This document shows, in pieces, positions 8,456 to 19,497 of a stretch of 38,713 nucleotides of DNA; position 1 is the first letter of the stretch, and each line of letters begins with the position of its first letter. The notes beneath the pieces were generated by a model. That model searched no databases. It had not been told where the DNA came from and saw only the letters and a list, made by a program, of their open reading frames with translations. Origin of the DNA: Candidatus Latescibacterota bacterium (GTDB lineage: Bacteria > Latescibacterota > UBA2968 > UBA8231). The stretch is taken from contig RKRN01000074.1 in the NCBI GenBank assembly GCA_007571365.1, positions 1 to 38,713 on the forward strand, read 5' to 3'. The position numbers were made by a program, and so were the translations under genes.

Positions 8456-8518
8456 GGCGTTTGTTCTCTTTCTTGAGCTGGGTCCTTAGCGTGTGGACGG
8501 TGACTCAATCTCGGATAC

Positions 8519-8906
8519 ATGGCGAAGCACCAAATAAGCATACGGAAACCTATGACGATAGGACTTGATTCAATGAACAGTTCAGAGCTTGTAGTCGCGC
8601 TGGAAGAGGCGGCGCTGAATGGGCTCCCCGCACTGCAAACAGAGTTCTACGACGGCTGGATCGTGCGAATGTCTGGAGGATACAGTCGCCGTGCCAACTG
8701 TGTAGTCCCACTCTATGGATCCACGATCCCGCTCCAAGACAAGTTGGTTCACTGTGAAGCTGCGTACGCGCGGGCAACGCTTCCCTGTATCTTCAAAATA
8801 TGAGCCAGCTCTGGCGTTGCAACGCAAGTATGGTTTCAGCGAGTCGTACCGGTATTGGTATCGAGTGCATTCCCTCTCTGATCTGGAGGATGGAAACTGT
8901 TGTTAG
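8519..8906 (+). pseudogene. Frameshifted and truncated GNAT-type acetyltransferase remnant
   Basis: The first frame (from the ATG at 8519) reads ELVVALEEAALNGLPALQ, then DGWIVRMSGGYSRRANCVVP and RATLPCIFKI before a TGA at 8801-8803. The same region in the next frame continues naturally as KYEPALALQRKYGFSESYRY and stops at 8906. Together these match the N-terminal half of a known GNAT family whose members are ~250 residues: GW-RxSxG-xRRANSV-PL, then FKI followed by a GY/GF motif. The remnant is about 130 codons, with no acetyl-CoA-binding motif A downstream. It is therefore a frameshifted, 3'-deleted gene rather than a working enzyme. A sequencing error could explain the shift but not the missing half. 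Confidence 0.65.
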
Positions 8907-8963
8907 TTCAAGGGAGTTACGTAGAATATCCCAACCTCTAACCAGTAATCAGGAGACACCAAG

Positions 8964-9416
8964 ATGGAGAATGTCATCCTCTCGATGTGGATTTTCGCTG
9001 GGTCCCTGCAAATCGCTTTCCTAGTCGCTTTGCTAGCGATAGCACAGACTCTGCGACGCTCAATTGGAATTTGGAGCCCCTTTTGGATTGTTATCTTTTT
9101 CTCTTTGCAATTTTTAGGAGAGTACGCTAACCCCTTCCTGACGGGATGGCTGACTGAGGAACTGACGGCGTTCTCCGCAGGTCAGCTATTTGCACTTCTC
9201 AGTTCCGCTCACCTGATATTTTTGCTGCTGGGAGCTTTCGGCCTCCTCGCCCTAGTTTTGGCGGACCTATCCCATTCTTGGCGGCATACAGACGACCATT
9301 GGTTTCAGCGTTTCGAGTCCGTTGGCCATCACCGGCTCGGCCTAGGATTGGCCACAGTGCTGTTAGCTGTCGCACACCCCACCCTTTTGGTGGGTCTTCT
9401 ATTGAGTGCCAATTGA
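8964..9416 (+). CDS. Small integral membrane protein of unknown function
   Basis: A 150-residue protein with AGGAG 9-10 bases before its ATG. Four hydrophobic stretches are visible: ~5-28 (FAGSLQIAFLVALLAIAQTL), ~36-52 (WSPFWIVIFFSLQFLGEY), ~72-100 (LFALLSSAHLIFLLLGAFGL) and ~128-148 (LGLATVLLAVAHPTLLVGLL). Charged residues (HSWRHTDDHWFQRFESVGHHR) form a histidine-rich loop before the last segment. No family is recognised. It follows the acetyltransferase remnant and precedes the HAD gene by 119 bases; nothing in the context assigns a role. Confidence 0.65.
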   Translation: MENVILSMWIFAGSLQIAFLVALLAIAQTLRRSIGIWSPFWIVIFFSLQFLGEYANPFLTGWLTEELTAFSAGQLFALLSSAHLIFLLLGAFGLLALVLADLSHSWRHTDDHWFQRFESVGHHRLGLGLATVLLAVAHPTLLVGLLLSAN

Positions 9417-9535
9417 AATAGGCGGCTACATCGGCAAGGCACGAGACGTATGTTGACGTGGCGCAAGAATGCGTTTCTGAGCTTCGGGATAAACCATCTG
9501 CATCCTGAATTTTGGCGGCAAGAATACAACTGCAC

Positions 9536-10225
9536 ATGAAAGCCGTTCTCTTCGATCTGTATGAGACGCTGGTAACTGGATACAATCCAGATCGGCGTCG
9601 CAAGCAGCGGGGTGCTCGCTTGGGTCTCGCTGAGGACTATTTTGACCGTGAATGGAGGGCGCGGCACGAGCAGCGGATGCGAGGAGAGTTTCCCGACTAC
9701 CATTCGGTGGTTCGGGACATTTGCAAGGCAGCTAAGGTGAAACCCAACGAGCGCGTCATCGAAGAGTTGTATCAAGAGCGATTGGCGGAGAAATCCTTCG
9801 GCTTTCGCCAACTGGATCCTAGCGTCGTCAACATGATTACCCAACTACGCGAGTTGGGCTATCTGGTCGCGGTCGTGAGCAATACCACGCACGAGGAAGT
9901 CGGTTTTTGGAGCTCGTGCCAGCTAGGCCAACTCATCGACGCCCCCATTTTTTCGTTTGCAGTTGGCTCTATGAAGCCCGAACCGGCGATCTACTTGGAA
10001 GCACTCAGGCGACTTGGGTGCGTTGCTGCTGAGGCCGTTTTTGTCGGCGACGGCAGCAGTTCGGAGCTGGCCGGTGCTAGACGAGTTGGTCTCCAACCAA
10101 TATGGGCGACTTGGTTCTTAGAGCGGTGGCCGAGTTGGCGAATGTCGGAAGTTGAACCAGCAGCGGCGAACTGCAAGCGGTGCCGAGTGCCAAGCGACTT
10201 GGTTCGGTTCGTTCAAGAGATGTGA
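9536..10225 (+). CDS. HAD-superfamily hydrolase, haloacid dehalogenase-like motif I
   Basis: A 229-residue protein. The start chosen is the ATG at 9536, directly before KAVLFDLYETL; a TTG at 9512 is possible. HAD motifs are in order: nucleophile D7 in FDLYETL, motif II VVSNTT, motif III lysine in SMKPEPAIY, and motif IV GDGSSSELAGAR. A C1-type helical cap lies between motifs I and II. The second Asp of the phosphatase DxD signature is Tyr (D7-L-Y9), as in haloacid dehalogenases and their relatives, so it may not be a typical phosphatase. No signal peptide, hence cytoplasmic. The substrate is unknown and no operon partner is evident. Confidence 0.8.
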   Translation: MKAVLFDLYETLVTGYNPDRRRKQRGARLGLAEDYFDREWRARHEQRMRGEFPDYHSVVRDICKAAKVKPNERVIEELYQERLAEKSFGFRQLDPSVVNMITQLRELGYLVAVVSNTTHEEVGFWSSCQLGQLIDAPIFSFAVGSMKPEPAIYLEALRRLGCVAAEAVFVGDGSSSELAGARRVGLQPIWATWFLERWPSWRMSEVEPAAANCKRCRVPSDLVRFVQEM

Positions 10226-10249
10226 AGGGATCAACCTCCAAACGTCGAG

Positions 10250-10537
10250 CTAATTGGAGTCCACGTCATCTAACAGCACGTTTTGCATTCTTCGGTGGAA
10301 GAAATGCACCATCCCGCCCCGGACCAGATAGCCGCTAACATTCCCAATGATCCCAATCGCCGAGAATGAGACGATGCAACTGGAGGTACTGATTGGAGTG
10401 GTACATGCGTTGGCTTTGAGGAAGCGGGTCGAGTGGAGTTCTGCGAAGCAATCAAGGTCGATACAGAAACACAGGCCTTCTAACAACTCGTTTGTCGCTA
10501 CGACTGGCCTGTCGTGCAATGGGCAAGCGGACAACAA
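10250..10537 (-). CDS. Doubtful small ORF in an otherwise empty stretch
   Basis: The 339 bases between the HAD gene and the esterase contain only this 95-codon minus-strand frame. It has a plausible hydrophobic segment (SSCIVSFSAIGIIGNVSGYL) followed by a basic and acidic tail (GGMVHFFHRRMQNVLLDDVD). There is no recognisable family, and no clear ribosome site was found for its start. It may be a decayed gene end, a small membrane protein or chance. Confidence 0.2.
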   Translation of the reverse strand: MLSACPLHDRPVVATNELLEGLCFCIDLDCFAELHSTRFLKANACTTPISTSSCIVSFSAIGIIGNVSGYLVRGGMVHFFHRRMQNVLLDDVDSN

Positions 10538-10564
10538 TCCATTATAGAAAGAGAGGATCCAAGA

Positions 10565-11287
10565 GTGATAAAGCGTAGTCTTAGCCTTTTGGCTTTGTTG
10601 TACTGCCTACTGGGGAGCGTCCGCCTCTGCGAGGCCCAGTCCGCAGAAAGACAGATGGCACAGAGCCTAGTGCGTACCGTTGAGATAAAATATCTGCGGT
10701 ATTTGCCACCTGCTTATGACAAAAGCACCGAAAAATGGCCACTGCTCTTGTTCTTGCACGGAGCGGGCGAGCGCGGAGACGACCTTGAGTTAGTGAAAGT
10801 CCACGGTCCCCCCAAAATGATAGCGCAGGGGCGGGACTTTCCTTTCGTGGTCATCTCGCCGCAGTGTCCAAAGGATGAGTGGTGGTCCATAGACGCGCTG
10901 CACGATCTCCTAAACGAGGTCGTTGAAACCTATCGCATCGATACGGCTAGGATCTACGCGACCGGCTTGAGCATGGGAGGCTATGCAACGTGGGGCCTAG
11001 CCTGTACCTATCCCGAGCGGTTCGCGGCCGTCGTTCCCATCTGTGGTGGTGGAGATCCAGAAAAAGCACCCCTAATGAAGGAAATCCCGACTTGGGTCTT
11101 CCACGGCGCGAAAGACGAAGCCGTGCCGTTGCAACAATCACAGGAGATGGTTGATGCGCTCAAGGCGGCTGGCGGCCATGTTCGCTTTACGGTGTACCCT
11201 GAAGGGGGCCACGTGGAGGCGTGGCAAAACGCCTACGGCGATCCCGACCTGTGGGAGTGGTTGGCAAAGCAGCGACGGGCCGAGTAA
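10565..11287 (+). CDS. Secreted alpha/beta-hydrolase, predicted esterase/peptidase (COG4099-like)
   Basis: A 240-residue protein. The start is the GTG at 10565 after GAGAGGA; this gives a basic N-terminus and a hydrophobic stretch (SLSLLALLYCLLGSV) ending near CEAQS, a Sec signal peptide. The alpha/beta-hydrolase core shows an oxyanion strand LLLFLHGAGERG, the nucleophile S136 in ATGLSMGGYATW, the acid D184 in FHGAKDEAVP, and H216 in PEGGHVEAW. This set is typical of dienelactone hydrolase or PHB-depolymerase-like predicted peptidases, often linked to ester-bearing polysaccharides or polyesters. The length is normal for the family. It converges with the toroid-protein gene, with two bases between stop codons. 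Confidence 0.82.
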   Translation: MIKRSLSLLALLYCLLGSVRLCEAQSAERQMAQSLVRTVEIKYLRYLPPAYDKSTEKWPLLLFLHGAGERGDDLELVKVHGPPKMIAQGRDFPFVVISPQCPKDEWWSIDALHDLLNEVVETYRIDTARIYATGLSMGGYATWGLACTYPERFAAVVPICGGGDPEKAPLMKEIPTWVFHGAKDEAVPLQQSQEMVDALKAAGGHVRFTVYPEGGHVEAWQNAYGDPDLWEWLAKQRRAE

Positions 11288-11289
11288 AA

Positions 11290-13286
11290 TCAAGGCAATA
11301 TGGCTTCTATCGTTACTGCGCCCTCGTCCCAAATCACGGTGCCCGCGCCTATTTCAGCGAGCTCGACTGCATCGCCGGGCACCTCCAATCTCAACGAAGT
11401 CGTCTCGCTGCCGCTATAGGCGGCAACGTACCTTTGGCCGCCCGGGCAGGCGCAGAGCCATACCGGACCCTTGCCGCAGGTGAGCGTGGCACCGCCGATG
11501 GCGACCTGTCTAGCAGCACTCTGGCGGGCGTAGGGCGACTCGTGCATGGGCCAGTCTAGGGAGCCGTCTTGGGTCCAACGCCGCTTTAGCGACCACTCAT
11601 ATAGATCAACTTCGAGGCCGAGGGTGCGGTCGTCGCGCGCGTACTCCACGCGCGGAGCGTCCGCTCGCTCCCCGCGGTGTAGGTGGCGGGCGGAGCCGCC
11701 TCGTCAATGAGCGCACCGGACGTTACTTCGGCGGCAAAATCGGCACCGCTGGCGTAGGCGGTGCGCTCGGCTAGTTCGGCGTAGAACCCGCAACGGGGCT
11801 GGCCTTGGTAAAAGGAGCCGGGTTGGGCCATCTCCCAGAACGTCTTGGCCGGTCCCGTATAGTTGTACATCTCCAAGGCCAGATGACCGTCCAGTTGGAC
11901 CAAGCGGCTGGGGGCACCGCCGCCCAGATCGGTCCGTGCGAGCGGCAGGATGGCCGTCCACAGGGCGCCGCTGCCGACGACGATCACCGCCTCCTTTGGC
12001 ACTGCCGCTGGCAGCGAATCTACCTTGTGCTGGCCGATCCAGATCTCATCGACCTGCTCTATCTCGGTCCACACGAGCACGGCTTTGGCGCTGGTGCGCC
12101 GCGTCCAAGCATCTAGGCCACGCGGGGCGTAGAGGCCGATGGCGCGGCCCCGCTCGTGTACGCCGTAGAAATGGCCCTCTTCGGGAATGACCTGTCCGGG
12201 CGGGCGCGACGGCGTCGTCTGGAAGCTGAGCCACTGGTCGTCGAGTATATAACGCGAAAAAAGTACGCCGCAATGCGCGCTACCCGGGCGCCGGTATTGG
12301 GCGTGAAATACGCTGGACTGCCGGGCAATAAAGACGACTTCCTGAGTCTTCAGTTCGCAGGAGGCCACGCCCAGACAGAAAGAGGGGCTGTGATAGGTGC
12401 TCAGCGCCACCGGCTCTTGGCCGTGGGCTGTTTCGTCTATTTGCTGCGGCACGTTGGGGCGCTGTAGTAGGTCGCCGATCCAAGCGGGTAGCTGCCCGCT
12501 ATCCAACCACGCACACACATCATTGGCGTTAAAGGCGGCCGCGTTAAAAACGGCATGGCTATAGGCGCGGCTGAAGGGGCCGGCCCAACAGCCGATGCCG
12601 GGGTGTATGTGCAACGCCGCAGAAAGGCCGAGGCGAGCGAGCATGGTGCGGGCGCGGATGCGGGTGTGTTGGTCTGCGGTCAGCTCGGCCAAGCGGCCCA
12701 GTACGCGCACGGCGACCGAGGCGTAGTTAGGGCTATTGTACTCGGCCGGCAGGCCGTAGGTATCCACGTGTGCCATCCAGCGCACCAACTTTTCCCGGCC
12801 GCGCTGGCCGATCTTAGTATCGCCCAACAACTGGCCGCCGAGGCAGGAGTTGGTGATGTCCTTGAGGACGATGTTAGTATAGGCTAGGGCTACATCGATG
12901 CGCTCGATTTCCTCCAGGCCCAGCGCGACAGCGCGGCGCATAGCCGCGACCAAGCCCGGCGGCAGGGCGTCTGATGCTTTACACAGCACGGGAATGCAAT
13001 AAAAGAGTACGAACTGCACGGCATTGAGATCTTCGACGACTTCGTCTTCCAACTCCCAGCGAAAATTGCCGCGGTGCGGGTCTGCCTCCCGCACTTCCTG
13101 ACAGGCCAGCACGGCGCGAAAGATGGCGGTGGCTTCGGCGATGGCCGCGGGTGCGCCATTGGCCATCAGCTCAGCGGCCAGTTGCGCCGAAGGTATGGTC
13201 GCGTGAAAGATGCACCCGCGTACCTGATGAGTTACCATATGTGCTTGGGCGTCGTAATTTTCGGGTAGGGCTAACGGTGATGGCAA
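11290..13286 (-). pseudogene. Toroid-fold, putatively glycan-active protein with an internal frameshift
   Basis: The reading begins at a TTG at 13286-13284 behind GAGGAA (an ATG at 13238 is the alternative; further upstream codons belong to repeat R4). It runs ~545 residues, then ends in a junk tail at 11586. Right where the sense is lost, another frame picks up (EYARDDRTLGLEVDLYEWSL) and continues ~119 residues to the TGA at 11290. The break lies at a CGCGCG run at 11649-11654, so one base lost or two gained restores a single ~665-residue protein. The N-terminal ~330 residues are helical repeats resembling an (alpha/alpha) toroid (LPAEYNSPNYASVAVRVLG, GPFSRAYSHAVFNA); the rest is beta-rich. 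No family is firmly recognised and no signal peptide is visible. It may be a real mutation or a sequencing or assembly error. Confidence 0.6.
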
Positions 13287-13307
13287 GGTAGGTTCCTCGG
13301 TTGCGCT

Positions 13308-13381
13308 GCGGGAATCCAGTCGGCGCCAGGGTCGCAAACGGGCCTTGCTGGACAGGCATGACAAAAACGGCGGAACATCAG
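13308..13381 (+). repeat. Dispersed repeat, copy R4 (right half)
   Basis: Right-hand half of the repeat family: GCGGGAATCCAGT, then a 62-base block (13320-13381) nearly identical to 19413-19474 in copy R5, ending in GCGGAACATCAG. The left terminal repeat is missing. It fills the divergent region between the toroid-protein gene and the aldehyde dehydrogenase gene, so it probably contains or borders their promoters. Confidence 0.75.
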
Positions 13382-13395
13382 AAAAAGGAAAACGA

Positions 13396-14784
13396 ATGAG
13401 TGTCAAAAAAAGTGATTTGCTGATCGGAGGCCAGATATGTCCTCCAACATCTGGGCACTACTATCCCCTGTATAGCCCCGCAGATGGCGCGTTAGTCGCC
13501 GAAGTCGCCGATGCCAGTCGGGCCGATGTCGAGCGGGCGGCGGCCGCGGCACGCGAAGCGTTTTATGCCGAGTGGAAGTTCTGCGACATTGAGCACAAGC
13601 GCACTTTATTCGCCAGCCTAAAAGAGGTGCTCTATGCCATGGCCGATGAGCTGGCGGCCGCCAAGGTCCAGCCCCAAGCAGGGGCGGCTATTCCGCCGCT
13701 AGTAGAGCGCGTTATCGACTACTACGTGGGTAAACTAGACGACGGAGCCGGCACACTTATCGAGCACGGCGATCAAGGCACTAATTATGTGTATAGGGAA
13801 CCGCTGGGCGTCGTTGCGATCTTCGCCCCCTTCAACGGGCCGCTGCTGGCCACTCTTTTATCGGCCGTGCCGGCCCTAGTAGCCGGCAATACGGTCGTGC
13901 TTAAAGCACCCGACCAAGAGGCACCACAGGCACTCAAGACGATGCAGGCATTCCACCGAGCTGGTTTCCCGGCCGGCGTGGTCAACGCGCTCAGCGGCCA
14001 GGGGCCCGAGGTGGGTCAGGCACTCGTCGCGCACCCAGCTACGCGGCTGATCAGTTTTACCGGCAGCACGGCGACGGGCAAAAAGATCATGGGCGCGGCC
14101 GCCGCAGATCTCAAGCGAGTGCAGCTAAATCTGGGCAACAAAACGGCGCAGATCGTCCTGCCCGACGCCAACTTGGAAGCGGCGGCCACGGCGACCGTGG
14201 GGTCGGCCTTCCCCGGGCAGGCGTGCTCGGCCATAAGTCGGGTTTTGCTACACGAATCGCAGTGCGACGAATTCATCGCTTTACTTACAGAAAAGGCGCA
14301 GGCCGCCGGGCCCAGTATGTTGATCGACCAAGCGGCGGTAGAGCGCGTGGAGCACTACGTCGAGCAGGGCAAAGCACAGGGGACGCTACTGTTTGGCGGC
14401 GCACAGCCGCTGGGCGCTGAGTACGCCAAGGGTTGCTATTTTGAGCCTACGGCTTTCGCCTTTGCCGATCAGTCCAGCCCAGTTTGCCGCGACGAAATTT
14501 TCGGCCCGGTGGTATCCGTGCTGACCTTTGCCAGCGACGACGAGGCCCTAGCATTGGCCAACGATACCGACTACGGACTGCTCGTTTCGCTGTGGACACA
14601 ACAGCCTGAGCGGCAACGCTATTTTGTGCGGCGCTTGGAAGTGGGGATTGTGGCCATCAACAGTGCCAGTATGCTGAGCCATCGCACGCCTTGGGGTGGT
14701 TTTAAGCAAAGTGGCATGGGCCGGCGCTACGGCGAGATGGGGCTAGCGCCTTTTTTTGAATACAAAACCGTGTGGATCGCTTGA
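13396..14784 (+). CDS. Aldehyde dehydrogenase-family protein with altered general base
   Basis: A 462-residue protein from the ATG at 13396 (AAGGAA upstream). It has the ALDH fold features: FAPFNGPLL (oxyanion Asn, N147), VAGNTVVLKAP, the NAD-binding GSTATGKKIM, the nucleophile C277 in FPGQACS, DEIFGPV, and a normal C-terminus (HRTPWGGFKQSGMGRRYGEMG). The conserved LELGGK is QLNLGNK here, so the general-base glutamate is N245 (codon 14128-14130). That would normally slow deacylation, so the enzyme may be a slow or non-hydrolytic ALDH, or may use another residue. It is slightly short for the family and lacks the usual TGKP region near residue 90. The sulfatase gene follows after 12 bases, suggesting an operon. 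Confidence 0.85.
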   Translation: MSVKKSDLLIGGQICPPTSGHYYPLYSPADGALVAEVADASRADVERAAAAAREAFYAEWKFCDIEHKRTLFASLKEVLYAMADELAAAKVQPQAGAAIPPLVERVIDYYVGKLDDGAGTLIEHGDQGTNYVYREPLGVVAIFAPFNGPLLATLLSAVPALVAGNTVVLKAPDQEAPQALKTMQAFHRAGFPAGVVNALSGQGPEVGQALVAHPATRLISFTGSTATGKKIMGAAAADLKRVQLNLGNKTAQIVLPDANLEAAATATVGSAFPGQACSAISRVLLHESQCDEFIALLTEKAQAAGPSMLIDQAAVERVEHYVEQGKAQGTLLFGGAQPLGAEYAKGCYFEPTAFAFADQSSPVCRDEIFGPVVSVLTFASDDEALALANDTDYGLLVSLWTQQPERQRYFVRRLEVGIVAINSASMLSHRTPWGGFKQSGMGRRYGEMGLAPFFEYKTVWIA

Positions 14785-14796
14785 AGGGGAATTGAT

Positions 14797-16743
14797 TTGG
14801 CGAAACGACCGAATTTTGTCTGGATAAATACACACGATGTGAGTGCGAGGAACTTAGGGTGTTATGGCGATGATTATGCCACAACCCCTCATCTCGATAA
14901 GCTAGCTGAAGAAGGCGTTCGCTATGCGAATGCTTTTGCCTGCGGGCCTATTTGTTCACCCGCACGCACAAGTATTTTTACCGGGATGCATCAGACGACG
15001 GTGGGTACGCATCATCACCGCAGTTTTGCCAGACGCCCTGATTTTGTGCAAATGTTGCCGCATTACCTGATGGCAGCAGGGTATAACTGTTCAGCGATCA
15101 ATACTGATGTGAACACCGACATCGATCCCGACGAATGGGCGGCGTATCAGAGCAATGAGGAGCTTTTGGCCCAAGCGGATGAGAAGCCCTTTTTTGCCGT
15201 CTATAGTTTTGGCGAATCCCACGCCAGTGTATTTAAGCTGACACCAGCGCAAGCGCGAGAACAGCGGTCAAGTTTGCTAGCGGATGAAGAATTACACGAT
15301 CCCGACAATGCGCCACTTCCTGTTTTTATGCCTGATACACCGCTTGCGCGAGAACGCACCGCTCTTTTTTACGATGGCTTAATGCAGGTTGATCGGCGCG
15401 TGGGTGAAGTGATGGAAAATTTGGTATCCGCGGGTGTGCTGGACAATACGATTGTCTTCTTCTGGTCCGATCACGGTACAGGTTTTCCGAGGGGCAAGAC
15501 GCACGTTTATGACGACGGTTTGCGGGTGCCGTTGATTATTCGCTTTCCCGACAAATATCAACATCTGGCCCCAGAGCCGTCGGGAACGGTGGTGGACGAT
15601 CTCGTGCTGACGATGGATATGGGCGCATCTGTTTTGAGCATGATGGATGTACAGATTCCCAAACATTTTCAAGGACAGGCATTTCTGGGTAAGCAGAAAG
15701 AACCGCAGCGCGATTATGTCTGGGGGGCACGGGATCGCCTAGACAATTGTAATGAGGTGATCCGCACGATTCGAAATGAGAAATACCGCTACATTCGCAA
15801 CTTTTTGCCTCATCGTCCCTATGCTTCGTTTTGGCCGGATGGTGGTTTCTTTGCTACGCCACCCGAAAAGGGAACACCTGAGCATGATTTCTGGGATACG
15901 TCGTGTTTGCCCGGAGAGCAGAAAGTGCATGACCCCGATGGTGTGTTTTTGCTGCCGATTCCCGAGGCGTATTCTGCATATTTGATCTGGCAGACAAAGA
16001 AGCCAGTGGAAGAACTATATGATGTTGAGAATGACCCAGAAGAGATTATCAATCTGGCGGATGATCCTGAATACAGCGATCTCAAAAATCAGATGCGAAC
16101 GCAGTTGTTTGCGTGGATGATTGAGACGCGCGATCTAGGGCTTATTGATGAAACTGAGATGATCGTGCGAGCGGCTAAGTACGACGGTGTGAATTATGCA
16201 GTGGGCGCACATTGCGAAAACTACGCGCACATTCTGCAGACAGCCGATTTTCCTCGCTTAGGTGAAGCGGGCAAAGCTAAGTTAATCGACCGCCTTGATG
16301 ATCCCGATAGTGCTGTGCGTTATTGGGCGATTACCGGGTTGATGTCGTATGAGGTGGAGGCTACCGTTCTGCAAAAGATCGGCTCACTTGTCCAAGATGA
16401 ATCGATCAGTGTGAGTCTGGCGGCGGCTGACTTGCTTTGCCAAAACAACCGTCCAGCAGGCGCGATGCCGGCATTGAGACGTGCGTTGCAAAGTGATCTG
16501 CTCTGGGTGCGGTTTCGCACGGGTGCAAATTTGTCTTTTTGTCGCCGAGAGATCCTAGCGCAGATGAAGGGGTTGATTCCCGCTTTGCAAACTGCGCTGG
16601 ATAACCCGGTTTGTTACGGCCCTTTTGAACCCGATTGGGATGCGTTGATTCCGCCTGTTCAGACCATGTATCGCGCGCAAAAAGATGCGATCGTGGGCGA
16701 GTGGGTTTTGCAACGCATGATAAAGCGCATTGAACTGGCGTAA
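14797..16743 (+). CDS. Sulfatase (type I, formylglycine) with C-terminal HEAT-like repeats
   Basis: A 648-residue protein starting at a TTG (14797) with AAGGGGA seven bases upstream. The sulfatase signature CSPAR begins at C53, the residue converted to formylglycine. Metal-binding segments are NFVWINTHDVSARNLGCYG at the N-terminus, where the usual Asp-Asp is His-Asp, and FFWSDHGTGFPRGKTHVYDD further on. Residues ~505-600 carry HEAT-like helical repeats (AKLIDRLDDPDSAVRYWAI, VSLAAADLLCQNN). No signal peptide is present at this start. Known members remove sulfate esters or N-sulfate from glycans; the THD variant is one I associate with heparan N-sulfatase-like environmental sulfatases, from memory. 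No maturation enzyme is in the window. It is likely co-transcribed with the aldehyde dehydrogenase and is followed by a terminator. Confidence 0.88.
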   Translation: MAKRPNFVWINTHDVSARNLGCYGDDYATTPHLDKLAEEGVRYANAFACGPICSPARTSIFTGMHQTTVGTHHHRSFARRPDFVQMLPHYLMAAGYNCSAINTDVNTDIDPDEWAAYQSNEELLAQADEKPFFAVYSFGESHASVFKLTPAQAREQRSSLLADEELHDPDNAPLPVFMPDTPLARERTALFYDGLMQVDRRVGEVMENLVSAGVLDNTIVFFWSDHGTGFPRGKTHVYDDGLRVPLIIRFPDKYQHLAPEPSGTVVDDLVLTMDMGASVLSMMDVQIPKHFQGQAFLGKQKEPQRDYVWGARDRLDNCNEVIRTIRNEKYRYIRNFLPHRPYASFWPDGGFFATPPEKGTPEHDFWDTSCLPGEQKVHDPDGVFLLPIPEAYSAYLIWQTKKPVEELYDVENDPEEIINLADDPEYSDLKNQMRTQLFAWMIETRDLGLIDETEMIVRAAKYDGVNYAVGAHCENYAHILQTADFPRLGEAGKAKLIDRLDDPDSAVRYWAITGLMSYEVEATVLQKIGSLVQDESISVSLAAADLLCQNNRPAGAMPALRRALQSDLLWVRFRTGANLSFCRREILAQMKGLIPALQTALDNPVCYGPFEPDWDALIPPVQTMYRAQKDAIVGEWVLQRMIKRIELA

Positions 16744-16843
16744 TTCGCCGAGGTATATACCAGTGCTACAACCGAGGTGCCCGAAATGGTGTGGCAGGAC
16801 TTTGAGGCTGCGTTTGGGATGAGAATTTAACGGCCTTTGAAGT

Positions 16844-16877
16844 GGATTGCCAGCCCGTCGGGACTGGCAATCCTTTT
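16844..16877. terminator. Rho-independent terminator shared by sulfatase and katG
   Basis: A perfect ten-pair stem, GGATTGCCAG (16844-16853) with CTGGCAATCC (16864-16873), a ten-base loop, and TTTT to the right. It lies between convergent genes: sulfatase on the plus strand, katG on the minus strand. Only the plus side has a clear T-run; the minus side may be a weaker stop. Confidence 0.8.
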
Positions 16878-16920
16878 GTCGAAAAACGCGGCGACGAACC
16901 TGCGGCCTCAACCTTTGATA

Positions 16921-19476
<2,556 letters not shown>

Positions 19477-19497
19477 AAAAATTGAGGAGGAACAAAA

